Of a stretch of 64,000 nt of DNA, positions 29,800 through 40,645 are shown piece by piece (positions within the stretch are counted from its first letter, which is position 1; each line of letters starts with the position of its first letter). The stretch spans positions 46,100 to 110,099 of the forward strand of contig NZXU01000111.1 in the NCBI GenBank assembly GCA_002698425.1, in the 5' to 3' direction. Position numbers and translations under genes: made by a program. The DNA comes from Ahrensia sp. (lineage in GTDB: Bacteria > Pseudomonadota > Alphaproteobacteria > Rhizobiales > Rhizobiaceae). The notes beneath the pieces were generated by a model, which was given only the letters and a program-made list of their open reading frames with translations, ran no database searches and was not told where the DNA came from.

Positions 29800-30684
29800 A
29801 TGATTGGTATGTCAACAACCGGCCACACGGCATCGCGGCTCGCGGCAATCGCGTTTGTTTCGCTTGTCGGGACCGCCGGTCCCGGTGTCGCGCAGGACAA
29901 GGCGGAGCGCGTGCTCTCCATCGGTGGAGCCGTCACCGAAATCATCTATGCGCTTGGCGAGGAAGACCGGCTGATCGGCCGCGATTCGACGAGCTCCTAT
30001 CCGGAAGCCGCCGCGGCGTTGCCCGACGTGGGCTACATGCGGGCGCTGGCGCCGGAAGGCGTGCTGTCGATCGAGCCGGACCTGATCCTGGCGCGCGAGG
30101 GTAGCGGACCGCCCGAGGCGATCGATGTCATCCGTTCCGCCGGCATTCCCTTTGTCGACGTCCCGGAGGATTTCACCGCCGGGGGAATTGGCGAGGCGGT
30201 CGATGTCGTGGCCGATGCCCTGAACGTCGAGGACAAGGGAAAGGCGTTGCACGCCGAGATTTCGGCACAGATGGACGAACTTGCCAACGCGGTCTCCGGG
30301 ATCGAGGAGAAGAAGCGCGTCCTGTTCATCCTGTCGATGCAGGACGGCCGGATCATGGCGTCCGGCACGGGCACCGCGGCGAACGGCATCATCGAACTCG
30401 CGGGCGCCGAAAACGCCATCGTCGATTTCGAGGGCTACAAGCAGCTGACCGACGAGGCGATCATCACCATCGATCCGGATGCGATCCTGATGATGGACCG
30501 AGACGGCGAACTGGATACGCCTCCCGAGACGGTGCTTGCCCACCCGGCCGTCGCAACCACGCAGGCCGGGAAGGACAAGGCGCTGATCCGCATGAACGGG
30601 CTCTATCTGCTCGGCTTCGGTCCGCGTACGGCCTCCGCCGCGCTCGATCTTGCCAAGGCGCTTTACGGCGATGACATTCACTGA
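29800..30684 (+). CDS. hmuT: Heme ABC transporter periplasmic binding protein
   Basis: A 294-residue substrate-binding protein of the cluster A-II type. A signal peptide ends at GVAQ. The first lobe starts ERVLSIGGAVTEIIYALGEEDRLIGRD; the tyrosine expected as heme ligand lies in PDVGYMRALAPEG. A long connecting helix follows, then the second lobe with RVLFILSMQDGRIMASGTG. It carries heme from HmuR to HmuUV across the periplasm. GGGAG six bases upstream supports the start. It overlaps hmuU by 14 bases. Confidence 0.93.
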   Translation: MIGMSTTGHTASRLAAIAFVSLVGTAGPGVAQDKAERVLSIGGAVTEIIYALGEEDRLIGRDSTSSYPEAAAALPDVGYMRALAPEGVLSIEPDLILAREGSGPPEAIDVIRSAGIPFVDVPEDFTAGGIGEAVDVVADALNVEDKGKALHAEISAQMDELANAVSGIEEKKRVLFILSMQDGRIMASGTGTAANGIIELAGAENAIVDFEGYKQLTDEAIITIDPDAILMMDRDGELDTPPETVLAHPAVATTQAGKDKALIRMNGLYLLGFGPRTASAALDLAKALYGDDIH

Positions 30685-31762
30685 CGTGTGGTCGGCGGTC
30701 AGGCCGAAAGCGGCCGATGACGGCGACCGGTCGGCGCTCGCGCGCGCGACGATCGTTGTTCTCGCCGCCGCGCTGGTCCTGACCTTCTTCTTCAGCCTTG
30801 CCTCCGGCGCTTCGGACGCGTCGGCGTGGCGGGGTTTCCTCGAGACGTTCGGGTTCACCTCCGGCGCATTGGAGGGTGCGGACCGGATCGTCGTCTACGG
30901 CATCCGCTTTCCGCGCGCCGTGCTCGGCATGCTGATCGGGGCGGCGCTGGCCGTGTCGGGCGCGATCATGCAGGGCGTGTTCCGCAATCCTCTAGCCGAC
31001 CCCGGCATTGTCGGCGTGTCCGCCGGCGCGGGGCTCGGCGCGGTCAGCTTCATCGTGTTGCAGGGCGGCGCATTGGCTCCGGTGGCCATGATCTTCGGCA
31101 TCTATTCGATCCCGTTTGCGGCCTTTCTCGGCGGGCTTGTTTCGACGCTGGTGCTCTATCGCATCTCGACGCGGCAGGGCCGCACTTCGGTTGCCACAAT
31201 GTTGCTGGCCGGCATAGCGCTCGGCGCCCTGGCAGGGGCTTTCACCGGCCTGCTCGTCTTCTGGGCGGACGACCAGCAATTGCGCGACCTGACCTTCTGG
31301 GGGCTCGGTTCGCTGGCCGGGGCGACCTGGACAAAGAACCTGATGGCCGCGCCGCTGATCCTGCCTGTCATCCTCGCCCTGCCGCTGATGGCGCGGGGCC
31401 TGAACGCGCTGGCGCTCGGTGAAGCGTCGGCGCGGCATCTCGGCGTCGACGTGCAGCGCTTCAAGAATATCGCGATCCTCTGCGTCGCCGCGGCGACCGG
31501 GGCTTCGGTCGCCGTTTCGGGCGGGATCGGCTTTGTCGGCATCGTCGTTCCGCATCTCCTGCGGCTGCTGATCGGACCGGACCACCGGTTCCTGCTGCCG
31601 GCGTCTGCCCTGCTTGGCGCCATCCTGCTTCTCTTCGCCGATGCGATCGCGCGGCAGATCGTGGCTCCGGCGGAATTGCCGATCGGCATCGTGACGGCCG
31701 CCGCGGGCGCGCCTTTCTTCCTGTGGATCCTGCTGCGCCGTCGCGGCATTCTGGACCTGTAG
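30671..31762 (+). CDS. hmuU: Heme ABC transporter permease
   Basis: A 363-residue FecCD-family permease with about ten membrane helices. The N-terminal family motif FPRAVLGMLIGAALAVSGAIMQGVFRNPLADP is present in consecutive pieces, and the C-terminal SGGIGFVGIVVPHLLRLLIGPDHR loop contacts the ATPase. The start at 30671 overlaps hmuT and is followed by a short cytoplasmic tail. It forms the channel of the heme importer. Confidence 0.94.
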   Translation: MTFTDVWSAVRPKAADDGDRSALARATIVVLAAALVLTFFFSLASGASDASAWRGFLETFGFTSGALEGADRIVVYGIRFPRAVLGMLIGAALAVSGAIMQGVFRNPLADPGIVGVSAGAGLGAVSFIVLQGGALAPVAMIFGIYSIPFAAFLGGLVSTLVLYRISTRQGRTSVATMLLAGIALGALAGAFTGLLVFWADDQQLRDLTFWGLGSLAGATWTKNLMAAPLILPVILALPLMARGLNALALGEASARHLGVDVQRFKNIAILCVAAATGASVAVSGGIGFVGIVVPHLLRLLIGPDHRFLLPASALLGAILLLFADAIARQIVAPAELPIGIVTAAAGAPFFLWILLRRRGILDL

Positions 31763-31768
31763 ACGCCC

Positions 31769-32557
31769 ATGCTTTCAGCCGAAGACATCCGCGTGACGCT
31801 CGGGCGCAAGCCGGTCCTGCACGGAATCGATATTGCGGCCGAACCCGGCAAGATGACGATCGTCATCGGCCCCAACGGCTCGGGCAAGACGACGCTTCTG
31901 CGGGCGCTGTCGGGCGACGTGCCCTATACGGGCGCGGCCCATTTGCACGGGCATGACATCGCGACCGCGAAACCTTGGGAGTTATCGCCATGGCGGGGCG
32001 TTTTGCCGCAAGCCTCCAGCCTCTCCTTTCCCTTCACCGTGCGCGAGATCGTTCGCCTCGGTATCCGCGAGGGGCTCGCGGGCGGCGAGAGCGGCACCGT
32101 CGCGGCGGCGCTGGCGCGGGTCGATCTTGCCGGTTTCGAGGGGCGTATGTACCAGGAACTGTCGGGCGGCGAACAGCAGCGCGTACAGCTGGCGCGTGTG
32201 CTTTGTCAGGTCTGGACTCCGGTCGCGGAGGGGAGGGCGCGCTATCTGTTTCTCGACGAGCCGGTCTCCAGCCTCGACATCCGCCACCAGGTCCAGATCA
32301 TGGATGTGGCGCGGGACTTCGCGCGGTCGGGCGGCGGCGTGCTCGCTATCCTGCATGACCTCAACCTGACCGCCATGTATGCCGATCACGTGATCCTGCT
32401 GAAAAGCGGGCGGGTGCATGCCAGCGGCTCGCCACGCGACGTGCTGACAAGCGACAACCTTTCGACGGTCTATGACTGCGCGCTCGCGGTGAACAGCGCT
32501 CCGGCCGGCGAGGCTGTCTTCGTGCTGCCGCACGGGGCAGCGGGGCAGGCGGCCTGA
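31769..32557 (+). CDS. hmuV: Heme ABC transporter ATP-binding protein
   Basis: A 262-residue ABC ATPase. Walker A is GPNGSGKTTLL (about 35-45), the Q-loop is in VLPQASSLSF, the signature is ELSGGEQQRVQLARVL, Walker B is RYLFLDEPVSSLD, and the switch histidine is in ILHDLNLTAMY. It drives heme import with HmuU and HmuT. It is the last gene of the plus-strand arm; the next gene begins 74 bases on and is unrelated. Confidence 0.95.
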   Translation: MLSAEDIRVTLGRKPVLHGIDIAAEPGKMTIVIGPNGSGKTTLLRALSGDVPYTGAAHLHGHDIATAKPWELSPWRGVLPQASSLSFPFTVREIVRLGIREGLAGGESGTVAAALARVDLAGFEGRMYQELSGGEQQRVQLARVLCQVWTPVAEGRARYLFLDEPVSSLDIRHQVQIMDVARDFARSGGGVLAILHDLNLTAMYADHVILLKSGRVHASGSPRDVLTSDNLSTVYDCALAVNSAPAGEAVFVLPHGAAGQAA

Positions 32558-32631
32558 CGACAATCGCTACGGGCAAATTGCCGTGACGACCGCTTGCCGA
32601 TACTCTCCGGTGAGGAATCACGGAGACGGGC

Positions 32632-34026
32632 TTGGAAGACGTTCATCACGGCGTGCCGCTGGTCGACATGGCGATCGTCATCGCGATCGCGGTGCTGGCC
32701 GGACTTGGCCTGATGCGACTGAAGCAGCCGCCACTGGTCGGCTTCATCCTCGCCGGTATGATCATGGGGCCGACCGGTTTCGGCCTGATCAGTTCGAACG
32801 ACAACGTCACCACGCTCGCCGAGATGGGCGTGTTGATGCTGCTCTTCTTCATCGGCACCGAATTGTCCGTGAAAGCCTTCGTCGCGACGCTCAAGCCGGC
32901 GGTCACGGTCGCGGCGGGGCAACTTTTCGCGGCGATGCTGCTCGGTGCGGGGATTGCCTGGCTCACTTCCTCCTCCCTGGCCGAGGCGATCATTCTCGGC
33001 TTCATCATCGCGTTGTCGAGCACCGTCGTCGCGATGAAGATGCTCGAAGACATGGGCGCGCTGCGGCGCATGCCGGGACGGATCACCGTCGGCGTGATGA
33101 TCGCGCAGGACATCGCGGTCGTGCCGATGCTGATCATCGTGACCTCGCTTGGCGGAGCCGGCGCGAATGCCGCCTCCATCGTCTTCAAGATCGCCATTGC
33201 CGTCGGCCTTCTCGGCGCGCTTTTATGGTGGCTCGGGCGCAGCCCGAAGCTCAAGGTGCCCTTCGACGAGGAGGTCGGCGAGAATGTCGAGTTGCTGGCG
33301 CTGGGCTCGCTTGCAGTCTGTTTCGGCGTGGCGGCGCTGTCGGGCACGATCGGCCTGTCTCCGGCCTATGGCGCGTTCATCGCCGGGCTGGTGATCGGGC
33401 AATCGACGCTGCGCAACAAGGTCATTCCCGTCATCGAGCCGATCCAGAGCGTGCTGCTCGTCGTTTTCTTCCTGTCTATCGGCCTGCTGATCGACCTTGA
33501 ATATATCCGCGAGCATCTGGGGGTCGTCCTGGCGGCGGCGCTGTTCGTTATCGCCGTCAAGACCGTGCTGAACGTATTCCTACTGCGCATTGCCGGTTTC
33601 GACCGGGAGACGGCGCTGGTCGGCGGTTTGTCGATGGCGCAGATCGGCGAATTTTCTTTCGTGCTCGCCGCCGCCGGTTTCGCCGCCGGGGCGCTGGGCG
33701 GCGATATCTATCGCCTGTCGATCGCGGTGACGGCGATCACGTTGCTGTTCTCGCCCGCCTGGATGAGCGTGATGCATCGCCTGGAGGCGCTCGCCATGGA
33801 TAACTATTCATCCTATCGCGAGGCGTTGTCCGAGGCTTATGCGGGTGAGATCGAGAATGTCGAGGAAGGGCTCTGGTGGCTCAAGGTGCGCTATCGCGCC
33901 GGCCGGATCGCGCGGCGTCGACGCCGTGAGCGCAAGCTCGGTCAGGTTGCGGCGAAGCCCGCGCCGGTTCCGGATGCGGAGCCGGTGGGACCGCTGGCCG
34001 ATGCGGAGAAGTCCGTCAGTTCGTGA
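32632..34026 (+). CDS. Kef-type cation:proton antiporter (CPA2)
   Basis: A 464-residue membrane protein with about twelve helices of the monovalent cation:proton antiporter-2 family. Family stretches are PPLVGFILAGMIMGPTGFGL, LLFFIGTELSVKAFV, ALSSTVVAMKMLEDMG and RITVGVMIAQDIAVVPM, the last holding the antiport Asp. There is no TrkA-N/KTN domain, so the gating seen in KefB/KefC is absent; the C-terminal 80 residues are charged and cytoplasmic. The start is TTG at 32632 with GGAG seven bases upstream. Ion specificity (K+ or Na+) is unknown. Its 3' end overlaps the convergent peptidase gene by 11 bases. Confidence 0.87.
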   Translation: MEDVHHGVPLVDMAIVIAIAVLAGLGLMRLKQPPLVGFILAGMIMGPTGFGLISSNDNVTTLAEMGVLMLLFFIGTELSVKAFVATLKPAVTVAAGQLFAAMLLGAGIAWLTSSSLAEAIILGFIIALSSTVVAMKMLEDMGALRRMPGRITVGVMIAQDIAVVPMLIIVTSLGGAGANAASIVFKIAIAVGLLGALLWWLGRSPKLKVPFDEEVGENVELLALGSLAVCFGVAALSGTIGLSPAYGAFIAGLVIGQSTLRNKVIPVIEPIQSVLLVVFFLSIGLLIDLEYIREHLGVVLAAALFVIAVKTVLNVFLLRIAGFDRETALVGGLSMAQIGEFSFVLAAAGFAAGALGGDIYRLSIAVTAITLLFSPAWMSVMHRLEALAMDNYSSYREALSEAYAGEIENVEEGLWWLKVRYRAGRIARRRRRERKLGQVAAKPAPVPDAEPVGPLADAEKSVSS

Positions 34027-35782
34027 CCGGAAGCTGCAGCGTGAGCGGCTGGCCGTCGCCGCCCTTTCCGCCGGCGAATTTCGCCACGGTGAGGAAGGTG
34101 ATCGCCTTGCCGGAGAAACGGCGCGAATCCGGCATGGCCGATTTCGCGAAGCCCTGCGTATAGACTTCCGTTGGCGCTTCGCGCAGCGCGTTCTGGACGA
34201 AGACCGGGCGCTCGGTCAGACCGCCATGGTCCGTGACCGACAGCTTGGTGGTCGTCCAGCTGCCGAAGCGTCTCGGATCGATCTGCTCGGCCGGAACGAG
34301 TTCGGCGGCGGGCGCCGGTGAGGTCGATGCCGTGTGGATGCTCGGGCGGGGCGCCTTCTCGGTCGTCTCGACGCCGGTGTCGTAGGTCGGAGCGACGCGC
34401 GCGCCGGGCAGGTCGCGCTTTTCGGGCACGGGGACAGCGCTGGCGAGCGCCGTGGGTGAATCGCTCATCACATCCTCGCGTGCCGTATCGGGCACCGGCA
34501 GGGATGCAACCTCGATCTTCGGACCGGCCAGACGTTCCGGGCGCGGCGCGGAGGTCGGCAGCGGGATTTGCAGGCCGCGCAGATCGATGTCGGATTCGCG
34601 CGCCGACGCGATGATTTTCTCGACCTGATCGTCGGGCGCGCGTTTCGCGCGGGTGGCGCCGTTCAGCGCGGCTTCGATCTCCGAGGCGGTGCGGCGCGTC
34701 GGATCGGGTTCCGGGCGGGCGCTGGCCAGAACGATTTCGGGGCGCTGCCGCGGCAGCGGCATGTCCGGTGCAGGGTCGGCGCCGACAGGCTGGGGCGGTG
34801 TCGGGGCCGCCTCGTTCCGGATGACGGTTTCGACCGACGTTTCCGGCGCGGCCAGCGGCACGACCGCCGATGGGCGTGGAGCGAATTGCGGCAGCGGCGT
34901 TTCGCGCGGCACCAGCGCGGCCATCAGCGTGCCCGGGGTTTGGGGCACACGAACCGGTTCCGCGCGCTGCGGCTGGGCACGAACGACGCTGGCCTGCCGG
35001 GTGACCGGTGCGACAGCCTCGACATTGTCCTCTTCCTCGTCCGCGCCGCCGAAGAGCCCGGCCAGCAGTCCGCCGCCGCGGCTCGATCCGCTATTGCCGC
35101 CGCCAACGTCGAGCGCGGTGGCGTCGCCCTTGGCCTTGCGCGCATTGTAGGCGGCGAGCGCCTGCTGATAGCCGGGCAGGGGCTTGCCGTCCGGGGGCAG
35201 ATGAAGGGTGCCGCCTTTCGGGAAGACGCGCTGCAATTCGGCGCGGCTCATGCGCGGCCAGGCGCGCACGCTGCCGGTGTCGAAATGCACGAAGGGCGAT
35301 CCGGATTTCGGATAATAGCCGACGCCGCCGCCCTGCAGCTTGAAGCCGATCTCGCGCAGCTTGGAGAGCTTCACCCCAGGAATATAGAAGTCCATCGCCT
35401 TGCCGAGCATGTGCTGGCTTTTCTTGGCCTGGCCGCCACGGGTCCGGCGCAGCATCTCGTTGGTGGCCGGCGAGCGATAGGCGGAGACGACGTGGATATA
35501 ATCCCTGGCGCCGGCCAATTTGTAGGCTTCCCAGATGATATCGAACAGCTGCGGATCCATCTTGGTCGGCTCGTTGCGCCGCCAGTCGCGCAGGAAGCGG
35601 TTCAGCTTGTTGAGCCCGCTTTGAACGTAGCGTCCATTCTTCTTGAAGGTGATCTCGGCGCGTTCGCCGGTGTGCATGAAGTAGAGTTTGAGCGTGCGTG
35701 TCTCGGCTTCGGCAGCCGTCGCAAAGGCAACAGGCGCAAGCAGGCACGCCAAGACAATCGCGCGGGACACCGCACGAAACAT
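34016..35782 (-). CDS. DUF882/YcbK-family M15-like peptidase with long C-terminal extension
   Basis: A 588-residue exported protein. After a signal peptide (ends AEAE) the domain at about 28-200 matches DUF882 (YcbK/MepK-like, peptidase M15 fold). Zinc ligands are His124 and Asp131 (SQHMLGKAMDFYI) and His166 (FVHFDTG), and VVSAYRSPATNEML is typical. Members cut peptide cross-links of peptidoglycan. The remaining 390 residues are disordered and rich in Pro, Ala and Arg, with no domain until the strand-rich last 80 residues (around RRFGSWTTTKLSV). GAAGG seven bases before 35782 fixes the start. A CtrA-like site lies about 100 bases upstream. Confidence 0.85.
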   Translation of the reverse strand: MFRAVSRAIVLACLLAPVAFATAAEAETRTLKLYFMHTGERAEITFKKNGRYVQSGLNKLNRFLRDWRRNEPTKMDPQLFDIIWEAYKLAGARDYIHVVSAYRSPATNEMLRRTRGGQAKKSQHMLGKAMDFYIPGVKLSKLREIGFKLQGGGVGYYPKSGSPFVHFDTGSVRAWPRMSRAELQRVFPKGGTLHLPPDGKPLPGYQQALAAYNARKAKGDATALDVGGGNSGSSRGGGLLAGLFGGADEEEDNVEAVAPVTRQASVVRAQPQRAEPVRVPQTPGTLMAALVPRETPLPQFAPRPSAVVPLAAPETSVETVIRNEAAPTPPQPVGADPAPDMPLPRQRPEIVLASARPEPDPTRRTASEIEAALNGATRAKRAPDDQVEKIIASARESDIDLRGLQIPLPTSAPRPERLAGPKIEVASLPVPDTAREDVMSDSPTALASAVPVPEKRDLPGARVAPTYDTGVETTEKAPRPSIHTASTSPAPAAELVPAEQIDPRRFGSWTTTKLSVTDHGGLTERPVFVQNALREAPTEVYTQGFAKSAMPDSRRFSGKAITFLTVAKFAGGKGGDGQPLTLQLPVTN

Positions 35783-36125
35783 GTTGCGGCCTTCGCAAGC
35801 CGCTTCGATTGTCTTCCGGAACCTCAAAACTCACCAACCTGCAAGAACAGCACCGCCCCGGAGGCTAGCGGAAACATGGTTAACCGCTTGTTATCGCGGT
35901 GATCGCACCGATGGCCGGTAAAATCCAGTTGGAAATCGCGCGAAAGGCCGATCTGCACCAAATATCCCCGATCTTCCCCATTTGGCATCTCCTGATGATG
36001 ACGAAATGCGGTGATACGATGGCAGGCGGATTGTGGCGGTCAGGCGTAAATATGCTTGGTTACCAATTGCATAAGGGAAGCTGGCGCGTGGGCGAACGCC
36101 TTCGGAAAAGGCCCGGCGGGTCGAC
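35783..36125. other. Intergenic region upstream of the M15-like peptidase
   Basis: A 343-base gap between two minus-strand genes. It holds a TTAA-N7-TTAT motif at 35880-35894 and a small CGGTG/CACCG stem just beyond. The rest shows no gene or named motif; a plus-strand frame at 35899-36180 runs into the next gene and has no family resemblance. Confidence 0.4.
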
Positions 36126-37616
<1,491 letters not shown>

Positions 37617-37780
37617 CGCTTGAACGGGATCGAACCTTTTGTATGTTTTCCGGGTAGAATGCCGGGGCATCACCGCATGAGCCAAGTTGGCACATAATCC
37701 TCAAGAGCGGCCTAAACCCGTCATTCAAACTTTAACGGTCGGCCGGCGCGCAATCGCCGGCGAACAGGCGAGACAAGTTC

Positions 37781-39628
37781 ATGATCCCTTTTTCGACACT
37801 CCGCGCCGGCCGCGTCGCGATGCGCTCGGCGAGCGAGCCCGCGGCTGCCGGGACATCGCCTTTCGGCGACTTGCCGGAGTGGAATCTCGGCGATCTCTAT
37901 CCGGCGATCGACGCGCCGGAACTCAAACGGGATCTCGAGACGGCGGAAAGCGAGGCAAAACGCTTCGCCGAGGAGTGGAAGGGGAAGCTCTCGATCCTCG
38001 CGGCGAACAACCAGCTTGGCGAGGCGATCCGGCAATATGAGGTGCTGGAGGAAATCCTCGGCCGCATCATGTCCTTTGCGAGCCTCACCTATGCCGGCGA
38101 GACGGCCAACCCGGCCAAGGCGAAATTCTATGGCGATATCCAGCAGAAGCTGACCGATCTGAGTTCGCACCTGCTGTTCTTCGCACTCGAATTCAACCGT
38201 CTGGAAGATGAGGAACTGGAGCGCGCCATGTCCGGCGATGCGCTGCTGGCGCATTACCGGCCCTGGGTCGAGGATCTGCGCAAGGAAAAGCCCTTCCAGC
38301 TCGAAGACCGGGTGGAGCAGTTGTTCCACGAAAAGTCACTGACCGGGCGGGCGGCGTTCAACCGGCTGTTCGACGAAACCATGACGGCCATGCGGTTTAC
38401 GGTCGACGGCGAAGAATTGCCGATCGAGCCGACGCTGAACCTGCTGCAGGATCACGACCGGTCGAAGCGCGAGAAGGGCTTCCATGCTCTTGCGCAGACA
38501 TTCGGGTCGAATCTTTCGACCTTCACGCTGATCACCAACACGCTGGCCAAGGACAAGGAAATCTCCGACCGCTGGCGCGGCTTCGAGGATATCGCCGACA
38601 GCCGGCATCTCGCCAACCGGGTCGAGCGCGAGGTGGTCGACGCCCTGACCGAGGCGGTTCGGGGTTCCTATCCGCGCATCTCTCACCGCTATTACGCGAT
38701 GAAGGCTAAATGGCTGGGTCTCGACCACCTGAAGCCTTGGGACCGCAACGCGCCGCTTCCCGACACGCCGCAGGCTGTGATCGGCTGGGATGAGGCGCGC
38801 GAAACGGTGATCTCGGCCTATCGCGATTTTTCGCCTGATATGGCCGAGATCGCGCAGCGCTTCTTCGACCGCTCGTGGATCGACGTGCCGGCGCGGCCCG
38901 GCAAGGCGCCTGGCGCATTCGCGCATCCGACGGTGCCGTCGGCGCATCCCTATGTGCTGCTCAACTATATGGGCAAGCCGCGCGACGTGATGACGCTGGC
39001 GCATGAGCTCGGTCACGGGGTCCATCAGGTTCTGGCCAGCGAACAGGGCATGCTGATGGCGCAGACGCCGCTGACGCTGGCCGAGACTGCCTCGGTGTTC
39101 GGCGAAATGCTGACGTTCCGCTCGATGCTGGAGCGGACTGCGGACCGGCGGGAGCGCAAGGCGATGCTGGCCCAGAAGGCGGAGGACATGATCAACACGG
39201 TGATCCGCCAGATCGCCTTCTACACTTTCGAGCGCAAGATCCACACGGAACGCCGCAACGGCGAACTGACGTCGGAGCAGATCGGTGACTTGTGGATGAG
39301 CGTCCAGGGCGAAAGCCTCGGCCCGGCGATCCAGTTCGCCGACGGCTACGAGACCTTCTGGACCTATATTCCGCACTTCATCCATTCACCCTTCTATGTC
39401 TACGCCTACGCGTTCGGAGACTGCCTGGTGAACTCGCTCTATGCCGTCTACCAGGATGCCGAATCCGGCTTCCAGGCCAAATATTTCGAGATGCTTCGCG
39501 CCGGCGGAACCAAGCATCACACGGAATTGCTGGCGCCGTTCGGTCTCGACGCCTCGGACCCGACCTTCTGGCAGAAGGGGCTCAACGTGATCGAGGGGAT
39601 CATCGACGAGCTCGAGGCGATGGAATAG
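37781..39628 (+). CDS. pepF: Oligoendopeptidase F (M3 family)
   Basis: A 615-residue cytoplasmic zinc peptidase that cuts short peptides. The metal site is TLAHELGHGVHQ with His408, Glu409 and His412; the third ligand glutamate is in LTLAETASVFGEML. PSAHPYVLLNYMGKPRDVMT leads into it, as in the M3B group, and the C-terminal FHSPFYVYAYAFGD-type block (here IHSPFYVYAYAFGD) is present. The start could be 37781 or the ATG at 37820; the first 25 residues are not conserved. It is followed 9 bases later by the DUF3445 gene. Confidence 0.93.
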   Translation: MIPFSTLRAGRVAMRSASEPAAAGTSPFGDLPEWNLGDLYPAIDAPELKRDLETAESEAKRFAEEWKGKLSILAANNQLGEAIRQYEVLEEILGRIMSFASLTYAGETANPAKAKFYGDIQQKLTDLSSHLLFFALEFNRLEDEELERAMSGDALLAHYRPWVEDLRKEKPFQLEDRVEQLFHEKSLTGRAAFNRLFDETMTAMRFTVDGEELPIEPTLNLLQDHDRSKREKGFHALAQTFGSNLSTFTLITNTLAKDKEISDRWRGFEDIADSRHLANRVEREVVDALTEAVRGSYPRISHRYYAMKAKWLGLDHLKPWDRNAPLPDTPQAVIGWDEARETVISAYRDFSPDMAEIAQRFFDRSWIDVPARPGKAPGAFAHPTVPSAHPYVLLNYMGKPRDVMTLAHELGHGVHQVLASEQGMLMAQTPLTLAETASVFGEMLTFRSMLERTADRRERKAMLAQKAEDMINTVIRQIAFYTFERKIHTERRNGELTSEQIGDLWMSVQGESLGPAIQFADGYETFWTYIPHFIHSPFYVYAYAFGDCLVNSLYAVYQDAESGFQAKYFEMLRAGGTKHHTELLAPFGLDASDPTFWQKGLNVIEGIIDELEAME

Positions 39629-39637
39629 GCCGCGAAT

Positions 39638-40582
39638 ATGACACGCCCGGCTCATACGCCCTATGACGGTTCGGCGACGCCGTTCACGATCGGTCTTAAG
39701 CCATTCGATCCGGGCAAATGGATCGAACTCGACGGCGATCTGGAGTCCTATCTCGCGGAGAAAGACCGCCTGTTCGAAACTGTGCCGGAGCGGGTCTTCA
39801 TGGCGCGGCCGGATACGGTCGACGCGCAGCGCGAAGTGCTGGACGCGTTTGTGCAATACCTTCCGAAGCACTTCCCTGATCACTATCGGCCCGCCGGAAA
39901 CGCGATGCTCGTCGGGGAGAGCGAACGCCGCGTCGTTCTGGATGCCGACGATCCGGCACCGCTCAAGACCGCGTCGCTGCTGGTGCCGGAAGACTTCGTC
40001 TTGATGCGCAAATGCGATGATGGCTGGCGGCTCGTGGCGGCGTCGCTGTGTTTCCCGTCGTCATGGTCGCTTGCCGACAAGTTCGACCGACCGATGCAGG
40101 CGATCCACGAGCCTGTGCCTGATTTCGGACCCGGAACCCGCATGGCGGTGATGATCGCGCGTATTTTCGACAATCTGAAAGTCGGCGTGCCGGTCGAGCG
40201 AATGAACTGGTCGGTGCAGGAGAATGCCGAACTGCATCATCCGCGGACGAAGACGCAGCGCGATCGAGGCGCGGAGGCAAATGGCGGCAATTTCCTGGCG
40301 GGACAGGATGCGCATGATGCCTTTCTGCGCGTCGAGCGCCAGACGCTCACCAGAATGGCCGTGTCGGGCGACATCCTTTTCACGATCCGCATTCATCTCG
40401 ATCCGATATCTGTTCTGGAAAGCCATCCGAATGGCGCGGCGCTGGCGCGCAGCCTCGCGGCGCAATTGGCGGCGCTTCAACCGGGACAGGTCGACTACAA
40501 GGGGCTCGGAGCCAGTCGAGAACGGATGATGGACTATTTGCTGCAACTTGCGGAACGCGTGCCGGAAGCGCTTGACGGATAG
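39638..40582 (+). CDS. DUF3445 (heme-dependent oxidative N-demethylase-like) protein
   Basis: A 314-residue protein of the DUF3445 family. Its best-known members are the heme-binding subunit of an oxidative N-demethylase that removes methyl groups from dimethylamine-type substrates. Family blocks seen are WIELDGDLESYLAEKDRL, LVPEDFVLMRKCDDGWRLVAASLCFPSSW, ADKFDRPMQAIHEPVP, MNWSVQENAELHHP and FTIRIHLDP. The other subunits (flavin and ferredoxin-type reductase) are not nearby, so it may act with a distant partner or have another role. It is likely co-transcribed with pepF. Confidence 0.82.
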   Translation: MTRPAHTPYDGSATPFTIGLKPFDPGKWIELDGDLESYLAEKDRLFETVPERVFMARPDTVDAQREVLDAFVQYLPKHFPDHYRPAGNAMLVGESERRVVLDADDPAPLKTASLLVPEDFVLMRKCDDGWRLVAASLCFPSSWSLADKFDRPMQAIHEPVPDFGPGTRMAVMIARIFDNLKVGVPVERMNWSVQENAELHHPRTKTQRDRGAEANGGNFLAGQDAHDAFLRVERQTLTRMAVSGDILFTIRIHLDPISVLESHPNGAALARSLAAQLAALQPGQVDYKGLGASRERMMDYLLQLAERVPEALDG

Positions 40583-40604
40583 CGTCGTCAGCGTCTTTAA
40601 CGCC

Positions 40605-40616
40605 CATGTATACATG
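40605..40616. promoter_or_regulatory. Perfect 12-bp palindrome upstream of pabB
   Basis: CATGTATACATG, extended by GC/GC at the ends with one mismatch, lies 30 bases before the pabB start in a 63-base gap. The position suits an operator, but no known regulator site matches. Confidence 0.35.
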
Positions 40617-40645
40617 AGCTTTCGGCTCAATGTTTTCCAACCGGA

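Noticed and set aside
37684..37700. Possible sigma-54 promoter (TTGGCACATAATCC) upstream of pepF
   Set aside because: The -24-like TGGCAC is present, but no GC doublet at the -12 position follows at the required spacing.
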